This document shows, one piece after another, positions 37,613-46,876 of a DNA stretch of 64,000 nt. Positions within the stretch are counted from its first letter, which is position 1, and every line of letters starts with the position of its first letter. The notes beneath the pieces are model-generated. The model ran no database searches and was not told where the DNA came from. It saw only the letters and a program-made list of their open reading frames with translations. Source of the stretch: Roseinatronobacter sp. S2. GTDB taxonomy: Bacteria; Pseudomonadota; Alphaproteobacteria; Rhodobacterales; Rhodobacteraceae. The stretch lies in the NCBI RefSeq assembly GCF_029581395.1, contig NZ_CP121115.1:310001-374000 (forward strand), written 5' to 3'. The translations under genes and the position numbers were made by a program.

Positions 37613-39316
37613 CTATTGCGCGACCTGTGGCTTGCGCGAAACAAGGGCCAGTGCAATTTTCATCATGCCCAATGCAACCAGAACAACCGCCATTATGCAC
37701 ACAGAAAAGGCCGCCGCCTGCGTTGCAAACCCTGCCTGATCCAGCCGCAACACGGACACGGCGCCCACACTAAGCCGCGGTGTTATAAGGAATATCACCG
37801 CCGAGAGTGTCACCATCGAGCGCATGAACAGGAAAAAGAACACGGCAACCAATGTCGGCAGCATTATGGGCAGAATGACATCGCGCATTCCCTGCAACGT
37901 GCTGCCCCCGATGCATGTCACGGTTTCTTCCAACTGGGCGGGAACGGCACGAATGCCGGATACCATCGTCAGGAAGCCCTGCGAATGGTAGTGATAGAAA
38001 TTGCAGAGCGCGATCAGAAGCGTCGTGCCATACAGCATGCCCGGTATCGCCCCCGCCACATTGAACGACAACACATAGGCAAGGCCCAGCACCAAGCCCG
38101 GCACGCCAACCGGCACGATGGCCAGCAGATACACCGCCTTTGCCATACCACGCCCCAGACGGCGCTGCGATACCACCAGCATAAACAGCATAAGCGTGCC
38201 GATCACGGCGGCCTGTGTCGACACGATCAGCGAAATCCACAGCGGCCCATACCCGCCCTGCGCGGTAATGTTGTAATTGCCCAAGGTCAGGTCCAGCCGG
38301 TAGGGCCAAAGCGTGACAAAGCTGGCGTAAACCACTGTGGCCACCACCGCGATCAGGAAAAATGCAGTTCCATAGCCAAGAATGCCCAAGGGTATGTCGC
38401 GCAATAGCCGCCTGTCCGGTTCCACCGGCATCGCGCCTTCGGTCGCGCCGCTGGTGTGGCGTTGCGCGGCAATTTTTTCGATATAAAAGGCCATAAGTGT
38501 GGGAATAAGCAGCAAAATGCCGATCACCGCGCCCATGTTGAAATTCATCTGCCCGACAACCTGCGCGTATATCTCCGTGGCAAGGACACGGTAATTGCCC
38601 CCGATGACTGCGGCATTCCCGAAATCCGTAATCGTGACGGTGAAGCACACGAAAGCAGCACTCAGCAGCCCGAAACGCGCATTCGGCAGGGTGATATCGA
38701 CAAACCGCCGCCACGGCGTTGCACCAAGCATCATGGCCGCGTCATATTGCCGTGTATCGGACTGGCGCAACGATGCCTGAATGATCATCACGGCCTGTGG
38801 CAGCGCATACATGGAATTGGAAATAACCAACCCCCAAAGCCCGTATATTTGCAGGTTCCACCCTGTCGCCTGACTGATCAGGCCATTGCGCCCGAACAGG
38901 AATATCAACCCCAGCGCCTGCACAAGCGACGGGGCCAGAAGCGGCAAAAGCAGCGCAATCGAAATCACCCATCTTAGCCGTGCGCGGGTGCGCTGCAAAA
39001 GATAGGCAATCGCAAACCCCAACAAGACGCAGATCAGCGTGGTCAGGCCACTCATGACCAGCGAATTGCGCACCACACCCAGAATATGCCCCATTGACAG
39101 GACGTCGATATAATTGCCGAGGCCCAGATTGCCGTCGCGCTGCACAAAACTGCGCTGGACAATCAACGCAAGCGGGTAAAGGAAAAACAGCCCAAGGCCG
39201 ATCAATGGCACCCAAAGGCTGGTAAGATACAAGGTCCGTGCCAAAGGCGGAATAACAAGCGGCTTCGTGCGCGCAATCTTGCGGGGCGGGTGTCCTTGTG
39301 TCGAACCGGCTGTCAT
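37613..39316 (-). CDS. ABC transporter permease, fused double-permease type
   Basis: A 567-residue inner-membrane protein with two tandem MetI-like permease halves (about 1-290 and 300-567), each with six hydrophobic segments. EAA-type loops that contact the ATPase are visible at DAAMMLGATPWRRFVDITLP and near the end at VTCIGGSTLQGMRDVILPI. This fused arrangement is typical of the iron(III), 2-aminoethylphosphonate and hexose-phosphate (AfuB) branch. Its start overlaps the ATPase stop by 4 bases. It converges on the CoA-transferase gene with only 9 bases between. Confidence 0.9.
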   Translation of the reverse strand: MTAGSTQGHPPRKIARTKPLVIPPLARTLYLTSLWVPLIGLGLFFLYPLALIVQRSFVQRDGNLGLGNYIDVLSMGHILGVVRNSLVMSGLTTLICVLLGFAIAYLLQRTRARLRWVISIALLLPLLAPSLVQALGLIFLFGRNGLISQATGWNLQIYGLWGLVISNSMYALPQAVMIIQASLRQSDTRQYDAAMMLGATPWRRFVDITLPNARFGLLSAAFVCFTVTITDFGNAAVIGGNYRVLATEIYAQVVGQMNFNMGAVIGILLLIPTLMAFYIEKIAAQRHTSGATEGAMPVEPDRRLLRDIPLGILGYGTAFFLIAVVATVVYASFVTLWPYRLDLTLGNYNITAQGGYGPLWISLIVSTQAAVIGTLMLFMLVVSQRRLGRGMAKAVYLLAIVPVGVPGLVLGLAYVLSFNVAGAIPGMLYGTTLLIALCNFYHYHSQGFLTMVSGIRAVPAQLEETVTCIGGSTLQGMRDVILPIMLPTLVAVFFFLFMRSMVTLSAVIFLITPRLSVGAVSVLRLDQAGFATQAAAFSVCIMAVVLVALGMMKIALALVSRKPQVAQ

Positions 39317-40311
39317 GCGCGCACCCAGACACCGGCATCGGGCGCCACCGAAATGGCAACGCGGTCGCCTGTTTTCAGGCCCTGACTGTGATGGCTTTCT
39401 GCCAGAAGGGTTGTTTCACCAAGATCGACGGTCAATCGCGTCACATTGCCCAGAAAGCTGGCATGTGTGATACAGGCCTGCGCGCCGTCCGACATGGATA
39501 CCGAAATATCTTCGGGGCGCAGGGCCAGCAAATGCTGCGCGTCCGGCGCGTGACTGCCCAGATCAGGCAACACCGTCTGCGCCAGTTGCGGCGTCAGGAA
39601 ATTGGAAATCCCCACGAAATCTGCAACAAATCTGGTGCGCGGGCGTGAATAGATTTCTTTTGGCGTGCCGATCTGTTCGATTTTTCCGGCATTCATACAA
39701 ACGATTTTGTCCGCCATGATCAACGCCTCTTCCTGATCATGGGTCACCATGATCGTGGGAATGCGCAGGCGGCGCTGAACATCGCGGATTTCCAGACGCA
39801 AATCATTGCGGACCCGCGCATCCAGCGCGGATAGCGGTTCATCCAGCAACAGAAGGGCCGGGTCCACCGCAAGCGCCCTTGCGATTGCCACGCGTTGTTG
39901 CTGCCCGCCGGACAGTTGATAGGGATAGCGCTGCGCAAAAGATTGCAGATGCACAAGCTCCATCAGCTTTTGCACCTTGGCTGCGCGTTCGGCGGGTGGG
40001 GTTTTGCGAATACGCAGCCCATACCCGATATTGTCGGCCACCGTCATATGCTGGAACAAGGAATAGGATTGAAACACAATCCCGAACCCGCGATTTTGCG
40101 CACCGACTGTGCTTAGATCTTTTCCTGCCAGTTCCAATGTGCCCGCGTTATATGGCTCCAGCCCTGCAATGATGCGCAGCAATGTGGTCTTTCCACAACC
40201 CGAAGGGCCAAGCAGGCAAACAAATTCCTCGTCCCCGACATCCAGATCGACGTCGGATAATGCCTGAAACTGACCATAGTATTTTTCAAGGTTACGGATT
40301 TTCAACTGCAT
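39313..40311 (-). CDS. ABC transporter ATP-binding protein (PotA/FbpC/AfuC type)
   Basis: A 332-residue ATPase. Walker A GPSGCGKT is at residues 35-42, the Q-loop in IVFQSYSLF, the signature LSGGQQQR at 133-140, Walker B LLLLDEP at 153-159 and the H-loop His191 (TIMVTHDQEE). A TOBE-like C-terminal domain (LRPEDISVSM) is present. It energises the fused permease. It is separated from the upstream binding-protein gene by 75 bases that contain a stem-loop. Confidence 0.93.
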   Translation of the reverse strand: MQLKIRNLEKYYGQFQALSDVDLDVGDEEFVCLLGPSGCGKTTLLRIIAGLEPYNAGTLELAGKDLSTVGAQNRGFGIVFQSYSLFQHMTVADNIGYGLRIRKTPPAERAAKVQKLMELVHLQSFAQRYPYQLSGGQQQRVAIARALAVDPALLLLDEPLSALDARVRNDLRLEIRDVQRRLRIPTIMVTHDQEEALIMADKIVCMNAGKIEQIGTPKEIYSRPRTRFVADFVGISNFLTPQLAQTVLPDLGSHAPDAQHLLALRPEDISVSMSDGAQACITHASFLGNVTRLTVDLGETTLLAESHHSQGLKTGDRVAISVAPDAGVWVRA

Positions 40312-40338
40312 GGCGGCTCTCTGTGTTGCATCGGGCGT

Positions 40339-40366
40339 GTGGCGGCGCCGGTGAAAACGCCGCCAC
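40339..40366 (-). terminator. Intercistronic stem-loop between binding protein and ATPase genes
   Basis: A perfect 9-base inverted repeat, GTGGCGGCG (40339-40347) and CGCCGCCAC (40358-40366), with a 10-base loop. It follows the binding-protein stop and precedes the ATPase start in the same operon, a place where hairpins raise binding-protein mRNA relative to the downstream genes. Confidence 0.6.
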
Positions 40367-40386
40367 TGGTGATTTATCCGGCCGTG

Positions 40387-41397
40387 TCAGCGCCCGACCA
40401 GTTCGCGCCAACGCTCAATTATCACGTCACGCTCCGCACCCGATGTGGCAAAATCCATTGGGAACAACACTTCGGACAGATCTTCCGGAAGTCCTGCCTG
40501 CGCCGCAAGCGGTGATCTTGGAACACCGGGCAAGGTGATCAACGCCTTGTTTTCAGAATAGACCTGCGCGGCGCTTTCCGACAATGTCCAGTCTAGGAAG
40601 CGGCGCGCGTCGTCTGCATTGCTGCTGCCACTGATCAGGGCGTTCGCTTCAAGTTCAAAACCGGCAAAATCCGACGGGATAACCATTTCCAGCGGGAAGC
40701 CCTGTTCAATGCCTTGCATCGCCACAAAGGACAAGGACGCCCCGACGGTGTATTCACCCACCTGCGCCATGCGGCATGGCCGTGATCCCGACGTGGTATA
40801 TTGTGCCATGTTCGGGTCCAGATCCTGAATCAGCTGCCAGCCTGCTTCTTCGCCAGCGCCTTGCAGGATGGCAGAAATCTGCAAGAACCCTGTGCCGGAT
40901 GAACCGGGGTCAGGCATGACAATTTCGCCCTCGAATGCCGGGTCGGTCAGATCGGCCCAGGACTGCGGCATTGGCGCGCCGATCTGTTCCAGCCGCATGG
41001 TATTGACACAAAACGCGCCCATATAGCCAATCGGGGCAAACCAGCGGTTCTCGGCATCGCGAAATTGCGCTGGCAGATCGTCAATACCTTCGGGCGCATG
41101 CGTGTCCAGCAGGTCATAAATGGCGGGGTTTAGAATGTTGGTGACCGCAAAGCCCCACAAGACATCCGCCTGCGGATTTCCCGCCTCGGCGATCAGGCGT
41201 GCGCCAAGATTACCCGTCGACAGACGCAGGACATTCACTGTCAGATCAGGCATCGCCTCTTGGGCGGCTTCAAGATAGGCCGCGATTTCCTCATCTTCCA
41301 GCGCGGAATAGACAGTTATTTCCCCTGAAATCGCGGGGGCAGCCAGAAGGCCGGTTACGGCAAGCGATGCGGAAAACCGGGTTATGGTCTGTCTCAT
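40387..41397 (-). CDS. ABC transporter substrate-binding protein (AfuA/2-AEP/FbpA-like)
   Basis: A 336-residue periplasmic protein of the type 2 binding-protein fold. The signal peptide runs through FSASLAVTGLLAAPAISG, and the mature protein starts EITVYSALEDEEIAAYLEAA, as in the 2-aminoethylphosphonate, iron(III) and hexose-phosphate (AfuA) receptors. Lacking the FbpA tyrosine pair near the C-terminus, it is probably not an iron protein. It heads the ABC operon and is divergent from a sugar-phosphatase-like gene and a DeoR regulator. A phosphate ester is the best guess for the ligand. Confidence 0.85.
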   Translation of the reverse strand: MRQTITRFSASLAVTGLLAAPAISGEITVYSALEDEEIAAYLEAAQEAMPDLTVNVLRLSTGNLGARLIAEAGNPQADVLWGFAVTNILNPAIYDLLDTHAPEGIDDLPAQFRDAENRWFAPIGYMGAFCVNTMRLEQIGAPMPQSWADLTDPAFEGEIVMPDPGSSGTGFLQISAILQGAGEEAGWQLIQDLDPNMAQYTTSGSRPCRMAQVGEYTVGASLSFVAMQGIEQGFPLEMVIPSDFAGFELEANALISGSSNADDARRFLDWTLSESAAQVYSENKALITLPGVPRSPLAAQAGLPEDLSEVLFPMDFATSGAERDVIIERWRELVGR

Positions 41398-41416
41398 GTT
41401 GCGTCTCCTGTTGATA

Positions 41417-41479
41417 AGCTTGGAAATTCAGGATAACTCAGCTTGGAAAATGTGGCAATCTGTGTTTTTGTGTCAAAAA
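41417..41479. promoter_or_regulatory. Candidate DeoR operators in divergent ABC/phosphatase promoter
   Basis: The 10-mer AGCTTGGAAA occurs twice as direct repeats (41417-41426 and 41440-41449), 23 bases apart. An inverted repeat TTTTTG-TGT-CAAAAA lies next to it at 41465-41479. All sit in the 122-base space between the divergent binding-protein and phosphatase genes. DeoR regulators commonly bind repeated sites, so the neighbouring DeoR gene is the likely partner. Confidence 0.5.
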
Positions 41480-41519
41480 TGGTTATTTTTTAATCACCAG
41501 CACAATGAGGAAGTACAAG

Positions 41520-42320
41520 ATGGAAGCAATGCAGTATCCCTCTCGGGAAATTGCCGGGTTTGCGCAGGACGTGGCCCGACAGGCGGGCATGCGGGCGCTT
41601 GAATCGTTCCGCAAACCTGTTCCCGTTGAAACAAAAGCGGATGCCAGCCCTGTCACCGAAGCCGACCGGCAGACTGAACTGTTCTTGCGCGCAGCCATTT
41701 CCGAACGCTTTCCAGACCATGCCATCTGGGGCGAGGAATTCGGCGGCGCATCCGAACCTGATGGCCCGCTATGGGTCATTGACCCCATTGACGGCACGCG
41801 CAGCTTTATCACCGGATCGCCACTTTGGGGCACGCTTCTTGCGCTGTTTGACGGTGGCAAACCAAGGATTGGCATCATCGAAATGCCAGCGCTAAACGAA
41901 CGCTGGGTAGGACAAACCGGGGCTGGCAGTTGGTTCAGCGACAAAAACGAAAGCCCCAAAGCCTGCCATGTCCGTCCGTGCAAGAACATTTCAGAAGCGC
42001 GGTTCTACACAACATCGCCAAGATATTTCACCACACCCGAGCGTGGCGCGATCGAGAAGATTTGCGACAAGGTCGACATTGCCCGTTTCGGGGGGGATTG
42101 CTATAATTACGGGATGCTTGCATCGGGCCAGATTGATCTTGTGGTGGAATCCCGTCTGCAACCCTATGACTACCTTGCCGTTGTTCCCGTAATTGAAGAA
42201 GCTGGCGGTATCATAACCGATTGGGCGGGTGCACCGCTGGGGCTGCATTCGGACGGGCGCGTGATTGCAGCGTCGACGCCCGATCTGCATGCCGCCGCAC
42301 TTGAGATGTTGAAGGTGTAA
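41520..42320 (+). CDS. Inositol monophosphatase family phosphatase
   Basis: A 266-residue Mg2+-dependent, lithium-sensitive type phosphatase fold. Metal ligands are at Glu72/Glu73 (WGEEFGG), Asp88 and Asp91 (DPIDGTRSF), and the distal Asp in GGDCYNYGMLASGQIDLVVE. The family dephosphorylates inositol phosphates, histidinol phosphate and other small phosphate esters in the cytoplasm. The ATG at 41520 follows GAGGAAG with 6-base spacing; ATG at 41505 lies inside that site. Divergent from an ABC importer and 4 bases ahead of a DeoR gene, it probably dephosphorylates the imported compound. Confidence 0.9.
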   Translation: MEAMQYPSREIAGFAQDVARQAGMRALESFRKPVPVETKADASPVTEADRQTELFLRAAISERFPDHAIWGEEFGGASEPDGPLWVIDPIDGTRSFITGSPLWGTLLALFDGGKPRIGIIEMPALNERWVGQTGAGSWFSDKNESPKACHVRPCKNISEARFYTTSPRYFTTPERGAIEKICDKVDIARFGGDCYNYGMLASGQIDLVVESRLQPYDYLAVVPVIEEAGGIITDWAGAPLGLHSDGRVIAASTPDLHAAALEMLKV

Positions 42321-42324
42321 TATC

Positions 42325-43116
42325 ATGTGGCAAGAGGAACGACGCCAGCGGCTGCGCGCGCTACTGGCCACTTTTGGCGGCGTTTCTGTTGATCGTGTGA
42401 CCGAAGAATTTGGTGTCTCGCGCGAAACCATCCGGCGCGATTTGCTGGAAATGGAACAGGACGGCGAATTGAAACGCGTCAGGGGTGGGGCCATTCCGCA
42501 CGCTGAACTGCGCGAACCCCCCTATGCCGAACGGCAGGCCGTCCGTTTGCGTGAAAAGCGCCAGATCGCCGCGTCCGCAGCAAGCCTTGTCGAATCCGGC
42601 CAGACGCTTTTGCTGGATGCTGGCAGCACCACCGCCATTCTGTCGGAACGGTTGTCGCAATTAAGCGGGCTGACGATCATCACCAATTCGGTAGATGTGG
42701 CCAGCCGCATCGGCACACCCGATTCCACGCAGGACCGGCGCAACAAAGTGGTGTTGATTGGTGGCAGGTTTACGGCACAACCGCCAGCGACCTTTGGCGC
42801 CAGCGCGATCAATGAAATCATGCGCTATTGTGCCGATGTCGCGTTTCTGTCGCCCTTTGGTCTGGATGCCCGCGCGGGCGCGACCAGCTATGACCCGGAT
42901 GAAGCGGAAATTGCGCGCGCAATGGTGGCGTGCAGCAAGAAGACCATTCTGCTGGCCGATTATTCCAAACTTGGTGTTGTAAGCCGCGTTTCATATTGCA
43001 CGGTTGACGCGCTTGATACCATAATTCTTGACCGCAGCGCCCGGACGAATGCCGAAATAGAGAATTTCAAGAAAACGAAGGCAAAAATCATCTTTGCTCA
43101 AAAACGCCCTGCCTGA
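42325..43116 (+). CDS. DeoR-family transcriptional regulator
   Basis: A 263-residue DeoR/GlpR-type repressor. The N-terminal helix-turn-helix is GGVSVDRVTEEFGVSRETIR followed by RDLLEMEQDGELKRVRGGA, residues about 15-52. The C-terminal DeoRC sensor domain contains LLDAGSTTAILSERL and binds phosphorylated sugars in characterised members. It starts 4 bases after the phosphatase stop and should control both that operon and the divergent ABC operon. Confidence 0.92.
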   Translation: MWQEERRQRLRALLATFGGVSVDRVTEEFGVSRETIRRDLLEMEQDGELKRVRGGAIPHAELREPPYAERQAVRLREKRQIAASAASLVESGQTLLLDAGSTTAILSERLSQLSGLTIITNSVDVASRIGTPDSTQDRRNKVVLIGGRFTAQPPATFGASAINEIMRYCADVAFLSPFGLDARAGATSYDPDEAEIARAMVACSKKTILLADYSKLGVVSRVSYCTVDALDTIILDRSARTNAEIENFKKTKAKIIFAQKRPA

Positions 43117-43162
43117 AACCTGATTGCGGGCTTAATACCCCCCTGCCATTCTCGGCCCTGTT

Positions 43163-43192
43163 GGGCGGGCGTTGATACATCAACGCCCGCCC
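43163..43192. terminator. Strong bidirectional stem-loop between convergent operons
   Basis: A perfect 14-base inverted repeat, GGGCGGGCGTTGAT (43163-43176) and its complement (43179-43192), with a 2-base centre. It lies in the 96-base gap between the DeoR gene (+) and the sugar-binding protein gene (-), so it can end both transcripts. No long U-tract follows on either strand. Confidence 0.8.
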
Positions 43193-43212
43193 TTGCAGCA
43201 TCATGGGGACGG

Positions 43213-44160
43213 TTATTCGGACAAAGTGAACGGTGCTGTGTAATTGTCCACGTTTTCCGGTGTGATCAACAAGCAGTCAAAAAGCTGCTTCTCCTGATCG
43301 ACCATCGGTTCGCCGTTATTGATGTAGTAATCGGCCTGAATAACCGCCTCGCGGGAAAAGACCGCAACGGGTTGCAGCACGCTATAGGCCAACTCGCCAG
43401 CCTTGATCGCTTCTACCGCGTCAGGGCTGCCGTCGAAGCCACCGATGATGGTGCCTTCAAGGCGTCCGGCTTCTTTCAGCGCGGCAATCGCACCCAGTGC
43501 CATCTCGTCATTACCCGAAATCACCGCATCGATCTGGTCATGGGCCTGCATGATCGATTGCATCCGGTTGTAACCTTGTGTGCGATCCCAGTTGGCAACT
43601 TCCTCGGCAACTTTTTCAAGACCGGGATACTGGCCTAGAACGGTGTTATAGCCGTTAGACCGGGTGGCCGCGTTGTTGTCGGACGGGTTGCCGAAGAATT
43701 CAACATATCGCGCGTCATCCCCGACCAGTTCCTGCCATGTCACGGCACCCAGCGCCGCACCTTGCGCATTGTTGGACACCAGCTGCGCGATGGCGATGCC
43801 TGCCTCGTTTATCTCGGCATTGACCAGAAAGACCGGAATGCCAGCTTCGGTCGCACGGCGCACAACGCCCACCGACCCGTCCGCATTGGCAGGGTCAAGG
43901 ATAATGGCGCGAGCCCCGTTGGTGATGGCGGCGTCAATCAGGTTCGATTCCGTGTTGGTGTCACCGCGATGGGCCGAAACATTCGCCTCGTAGCCAAGCT
44001 CTTCGGCTGTGGCGCGGGCAACTTCGCCTTCGGTGAACCAGTAGGGGTTCGCCGGATCGTTCACGATAATTGATATCAGTCCTTCGGCGGAAGCAGCGCC
44101 CGCCATAAGCGGTATGGATGCTGCGGCCGCAAGAAGTGCGCGTCTGCTGAGCTTGAACAT
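43213..44160 (-). CDS. eryG: Sugar ABC transporter substrate-binding protein (RbsB-like, EryG)
   Basis: A 315-residue periplasmic binding protein of the ribose/galactose type. The signal region FKLSRRALLAAAASIPLMAG has a twin-arginine look. The mature protein starts EGLISIIVNDPANPYWFTEG and carries DPANADGSVGVVRRATEAGI and ISGNDEMALGAIAALKEAGR. It is the last gene of the leftward operon with DUF2291, ATPase and permease genes. Divergence from eryABCD makes erythritol the likely ligand, as in rhizobial eryEFG; another polyol is possible. Confidence 0.88.
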   Translation of the reverse strand: MFKLSRRALLAAAASIPLMAGAASAEGLISIIVNDPANPYWFTEGEVARATAEELGYEANVSAHRGDTNTESNLIDAAITNGARAIILDPANADGSVGVVRRATEAGIPVFLVNAEINEAGIAIAQLVSNNAQGAALGAVTWQELVGDDARYVEFFGNPSDNNAATRSNGYNTVLGQYPGLEKVAEEVANWDRTQGYNRMQSIMQAHDQIDAVISGNDEMALGAIAALKEAGRLEGTIIGGFDGSPDAVEAIKAGELAYSVLQPVAVFSREAVIQADYYINNGEPMVDQEKQLFDCLLITPENVDNYTAPFTLSE

Positions 44161-44253
44161 GAAATTTCTCTCCCTTGGTCAGTTGTGCCGGAAACCGGCG
44201 TTGATCGCGTCAGCATTGATGTAGCGGTTTGACGCGAATATCATGAGGGCGCA

Positions 44254-45300
44254 TCAGAGTTTCGCACCCTTTCCCCCGTATTGAATGGAGTTAAGCATCA
44301 CGGCGAGCACGATGACCGCGCCGGTAAAGACTGTCTGCCAGTAAGACGACACGCCAATAATCACGAGGCCCGCGCCAAGATAGACAATCACGAATGCGCC
44401 CAGCAATGTCCCGCGCACCGTGCCACGCCCCCCCATCAGCGACGCACCCCCGACAACAACCGCAGCAATCGCGGTCAGTTCATAGGTGGTGCCAGCGGTC
44501 GGCCCTGCTGATGTCAGCTGCGAGCTGAGAACCAGACCGGCGATTGCCGCGCAGACCCCCGACAGAACATAGACCCAGACCTGCACTTTCTTGACCGGCA
44601 CGCCCGAAAGTTCAGCCGCGCGTGCATTCCCGCCGGTGGAGTAAAGCCACCGTCCGAAAGGGGCGCGCGACAGCAGCAGATGCACCGCGACCGCCGTGGC
44701 CGTCAGCACGAAAATGCTGATCGGAACACCCCATAGGCGATAGAACCCCAGCCATTCGAAGCCGGTGTTGCCGAACGCCGGATTGCCAGACAGGTTGTTG
44801 AAGGTCAGCCCGTTGGTCATCAGCAGCGCCACACCGCGCGCGACATAAAGCGTGCCTAGTGTGGCCACGAAAGCAGGCACCTTCAGATAGGCCACCAACA
44901 CCCCGTTCACCACGCCGACCAGCGCCCCCATACACAACGTGCACACGACAACCGCCCAGACAGGCAGATACAGGATCACGCCCAACCCTTCGAGTTCGAC
45001 ACCCTGCATCAGAAAACCGGCGAACACGCCACTTAGCGCCAATGTGGAGCCGACCGACAGGTCGATTCCGCCCGACAGGATTACAAGCAGCATGCCAATT
45101 GCCAGCAACCCGAAAATTGCGACCTGCGATGTCATGGTAAGGAAGTTGGAAACCGATAAATACCTGTCGGACAACAAGGCGAATATCGTGATGATCGCAA
45201 TCAGCGCAAAGAAGGCGCGCCCCTCCAGCAGAAGGTGAACGATGTTCAGATCGCCCTTCCGGCCGCCCTTTGATGCTGTGGCGCTCATTTGGTCAGACAT
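44254..45300 (-). CDS. eryF: Sugar ABC transporter permease (RbsC-like, EryF)
   Basis: A 348-residue BPD_transp_2 permease with about 9-10 hydrophobic segments. Family signatures are MLLVILSGGIDLSVGSTLAL near the N-terminus and GGASLMGGRGTVRGTLLGAF near the C-terminus. The ATG at 45300 follows GGGAGA; the open frame extends to 45405 into the ATPase gene without similarity. It sits between the ATPase and binding-protein genes of the erythritol importer. Confidence 0.9.
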   Translation of the reverse strand: MSDQMSATASKGGRKGDLNIVHLLLEGRAFFALIAIITIFALLSDRYLSVSNFLTMTSQVAIFGLLAIGMLLVILSGGIDLSVGSTLALSGVFAGFLMQGVELEGLGVILYLPVWAVVVCTLCMGALVGVVNGVLVAYLKVPAFVATLGTLYVARGVALLMTNGLTFNNLSGNPAFGNTGFEWLGFYRLWGVPISIFVLTATAVAVHLLLSRAPFGRWLYSTGGNARAAELSGVPVKKVQVWVYVLSGVCAAIAGLVLSSQLTSAGPTAGTTYELTAIAAVVVGGASLMGGRGTVRGTLLGAFVIVYLGAGLVIIGVSSYWQTVFTGAVIVLAVMLNSIQYGGKGAKL

Positions 45301-45322
45301 GGTTTGATCTCCCTGAAAGGTG

Positions 45323-46876
45323 TCAGGCAACCAGGCTCTCGCCCGAGGCGGCCATGATTGCTTCCTTTGTGATGTCGCGGGTGAATTCCGCAGAAATCCG
45401 GCCACGTCGCATGACGATCACGCGATGGGCGATAGACAGGCATTCACCGACTTCCGATGTGGTATAGATCACCGCCATCCCGTCCCTTGCGTGCTCGGCC
45501 AGGATGCGGAACACCTCTGCCTTGGCACCGATATCGATTCCGCGCGACGGCTCGTCCAGCAGCACGACCGACGGTTTTGTTGCCAGCATCTTGCCGATGA
45601 CGACTTTCTGCTGGTTGCCCCCCGAAAGCGAGCCGATGGGCGCCTGTGGCCCGTCCGTCTTGACCGTCACTTCGCGGATCGCGCGGTCAATGATCGCGCC
45701 CTCATCCTTGCGGTTGGTCAGCAGCCCGCGTGTAAAACTGCCAATTGACGCCAGCGACAGGTTGCGCCCCACACTCATCGTCTGCACCAGCCCATCGCGC
45801 TGCCGGTCTTCCGGCACCAGCACAAGGCCCGCCGCAATACGCTGTGCAATGCTCATTTGCGCCACATCCTGGCCATGCAGCAGCACTTCTCCCGCAACTG
45901 CAGCCAAGCGGCCGGCCGCGCATTCCATCATCTCGGTGCGCCCAGCCCCCATCAGCCCGTAGATGCAGACAATCTCGCCCGCCTTCACCGACAGGTCGAT
46001 CCGGTCCACCGCGTTGCCGTCACCCGTGCCCGCAGCAACCGAAAGGCCGCGCAATTCCAGCGCTGGCGCGCCCATGTCATAGCCTTCGGGCGGGCTGCCA
46101 AGGTCAAAATTCTCGCCGACCATGTTGCGCACGATCCATTCAAGATCGATCTCGTCACGCGGGGCATATGCAGTCATATTGCCATCGCGCAGAACGACCG
46201 CATGGTCCGTGATTGTCAGCGCCTCTTCCAGATGGTGCGAAATATAGACGATGGACACGCCCCGCGCCTTCAGATCGTGGATTACCTTGAACAACACCTC
46301 CACCTCTGATGCAGACAGCGCCGAGGTTGGCTCGTCCATGATAAGAATGCGGGCATTTACCGAAAGTGCGCGTGCAATCTCGACAATTTGCTGTTGACCA
46401 AGGCGCAAATTCTCGACCGGGGTCAGCGGGTCGATATCTTCTTCCAGTTCGCGCATCAGCGCACGGGTCTGGCGCGCTTCTTCGGCATAGTTCACGCCGT
46501 CCCGCCCGACAATTTCGCGGCCCAGAAAAATATTGTCACGCACATTCATATTCGGCGCAAGGCTGAGTTCCTGATGAATGATCGAAATGCCAAGCGCCTG
46601 CGCATCAACGGTGGAGTGCAACTCGATTGGCTGCCCTTCAAGGATCAGTTCGCCGCTGCTGGGCCGCTGCACGCCCGACAGGATTTTCATTAGTGTGGAC
46701 TTACCAGCACCGTTTTCGCCGAAAAGCGTTGTGACCTGTCCGCGGTGAACGTCAAAATTCACCCCTTTCAGCGCATGAACAGCCCCGAATGACTTTGCGA
46801 CATTGCGCGCCGCCAGAACGACTTCTGCCAGATCGGGGCGGGCGGCGGGGGCCTCATCGGTCAGGGGCGTTTTCAT
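45323..46876 (-). CDS. eryE: Sugar ABC transporter ATPase, tandem domains (RbsA-like, EryE)
   Basis: A 517-residue ATPase with two ABC domains. The first has Walker A GENGAGKS at residues 53-60, the signature LRLGQQQIVEIARAL and Walker B RILIMDEPTSALSA. The degenerate second half has GLMGAGRTEMMECAAG, signature GSLSGGNQQKVVIGKML and VVLLDEPSRGIDIGAKAEV. This is the standard design for monosaccharide and polyol importers of the ribose class. Its ATG overlaps the DUF2291 stop by 4 bases. Confidence 0.92.
   Translation of the reverse strand: MKTPLTDEAPAARPDLAEVVLAARNVAKSFGAVHALKGVNFDVHRGQVTTLFGENGAGKSTLMKILSGVQRPSSGELILEGQPIELHSTVDAQALGISIIHQELSLAPNMNVRDNIFLGREIVGRDGVNYAEEARQTRALMRELEEDIDPLTPVENLRLGQQQIVEIARALSVNARILIMDEPTSALSASEVEVLFKVIHDLKARGVSIVYISHHLEEALTITDHAVVLRDGNMTAYAPRDEIDLEWIVRNMVGENFDLGSPPEGYDMGAPALELRGLSVAAGTGDGNAVDRIDLSVKAGEIVCIYGLMGAGRTEMMECAAGRLAAVAGEVLLHGQDVAQMSIAQRIAAGLVLVPEDRQRDGLVQTMSVGRNLSLASIGSFTRGLLTNRKDEGAIIDRAIREVTVKTDGPQAPIGSLSGGNQQKVVIGKMLATKPSVVLLDEPSRGIDIGAKAEVFRILAEHARDGMAVIYTTSEVGECLSIAHRVIVMRRGRISAEFTRDITKEAIMAASGESLVA

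Noticed and set aside
40387..41397. Ferric iron-binding protein FbpA
   Set aside because: The importer resembles the Fbp group, but no paired C-terminal tyrosines are visible and the neighbours are phosphatase and DeoR genes, not iron genes.
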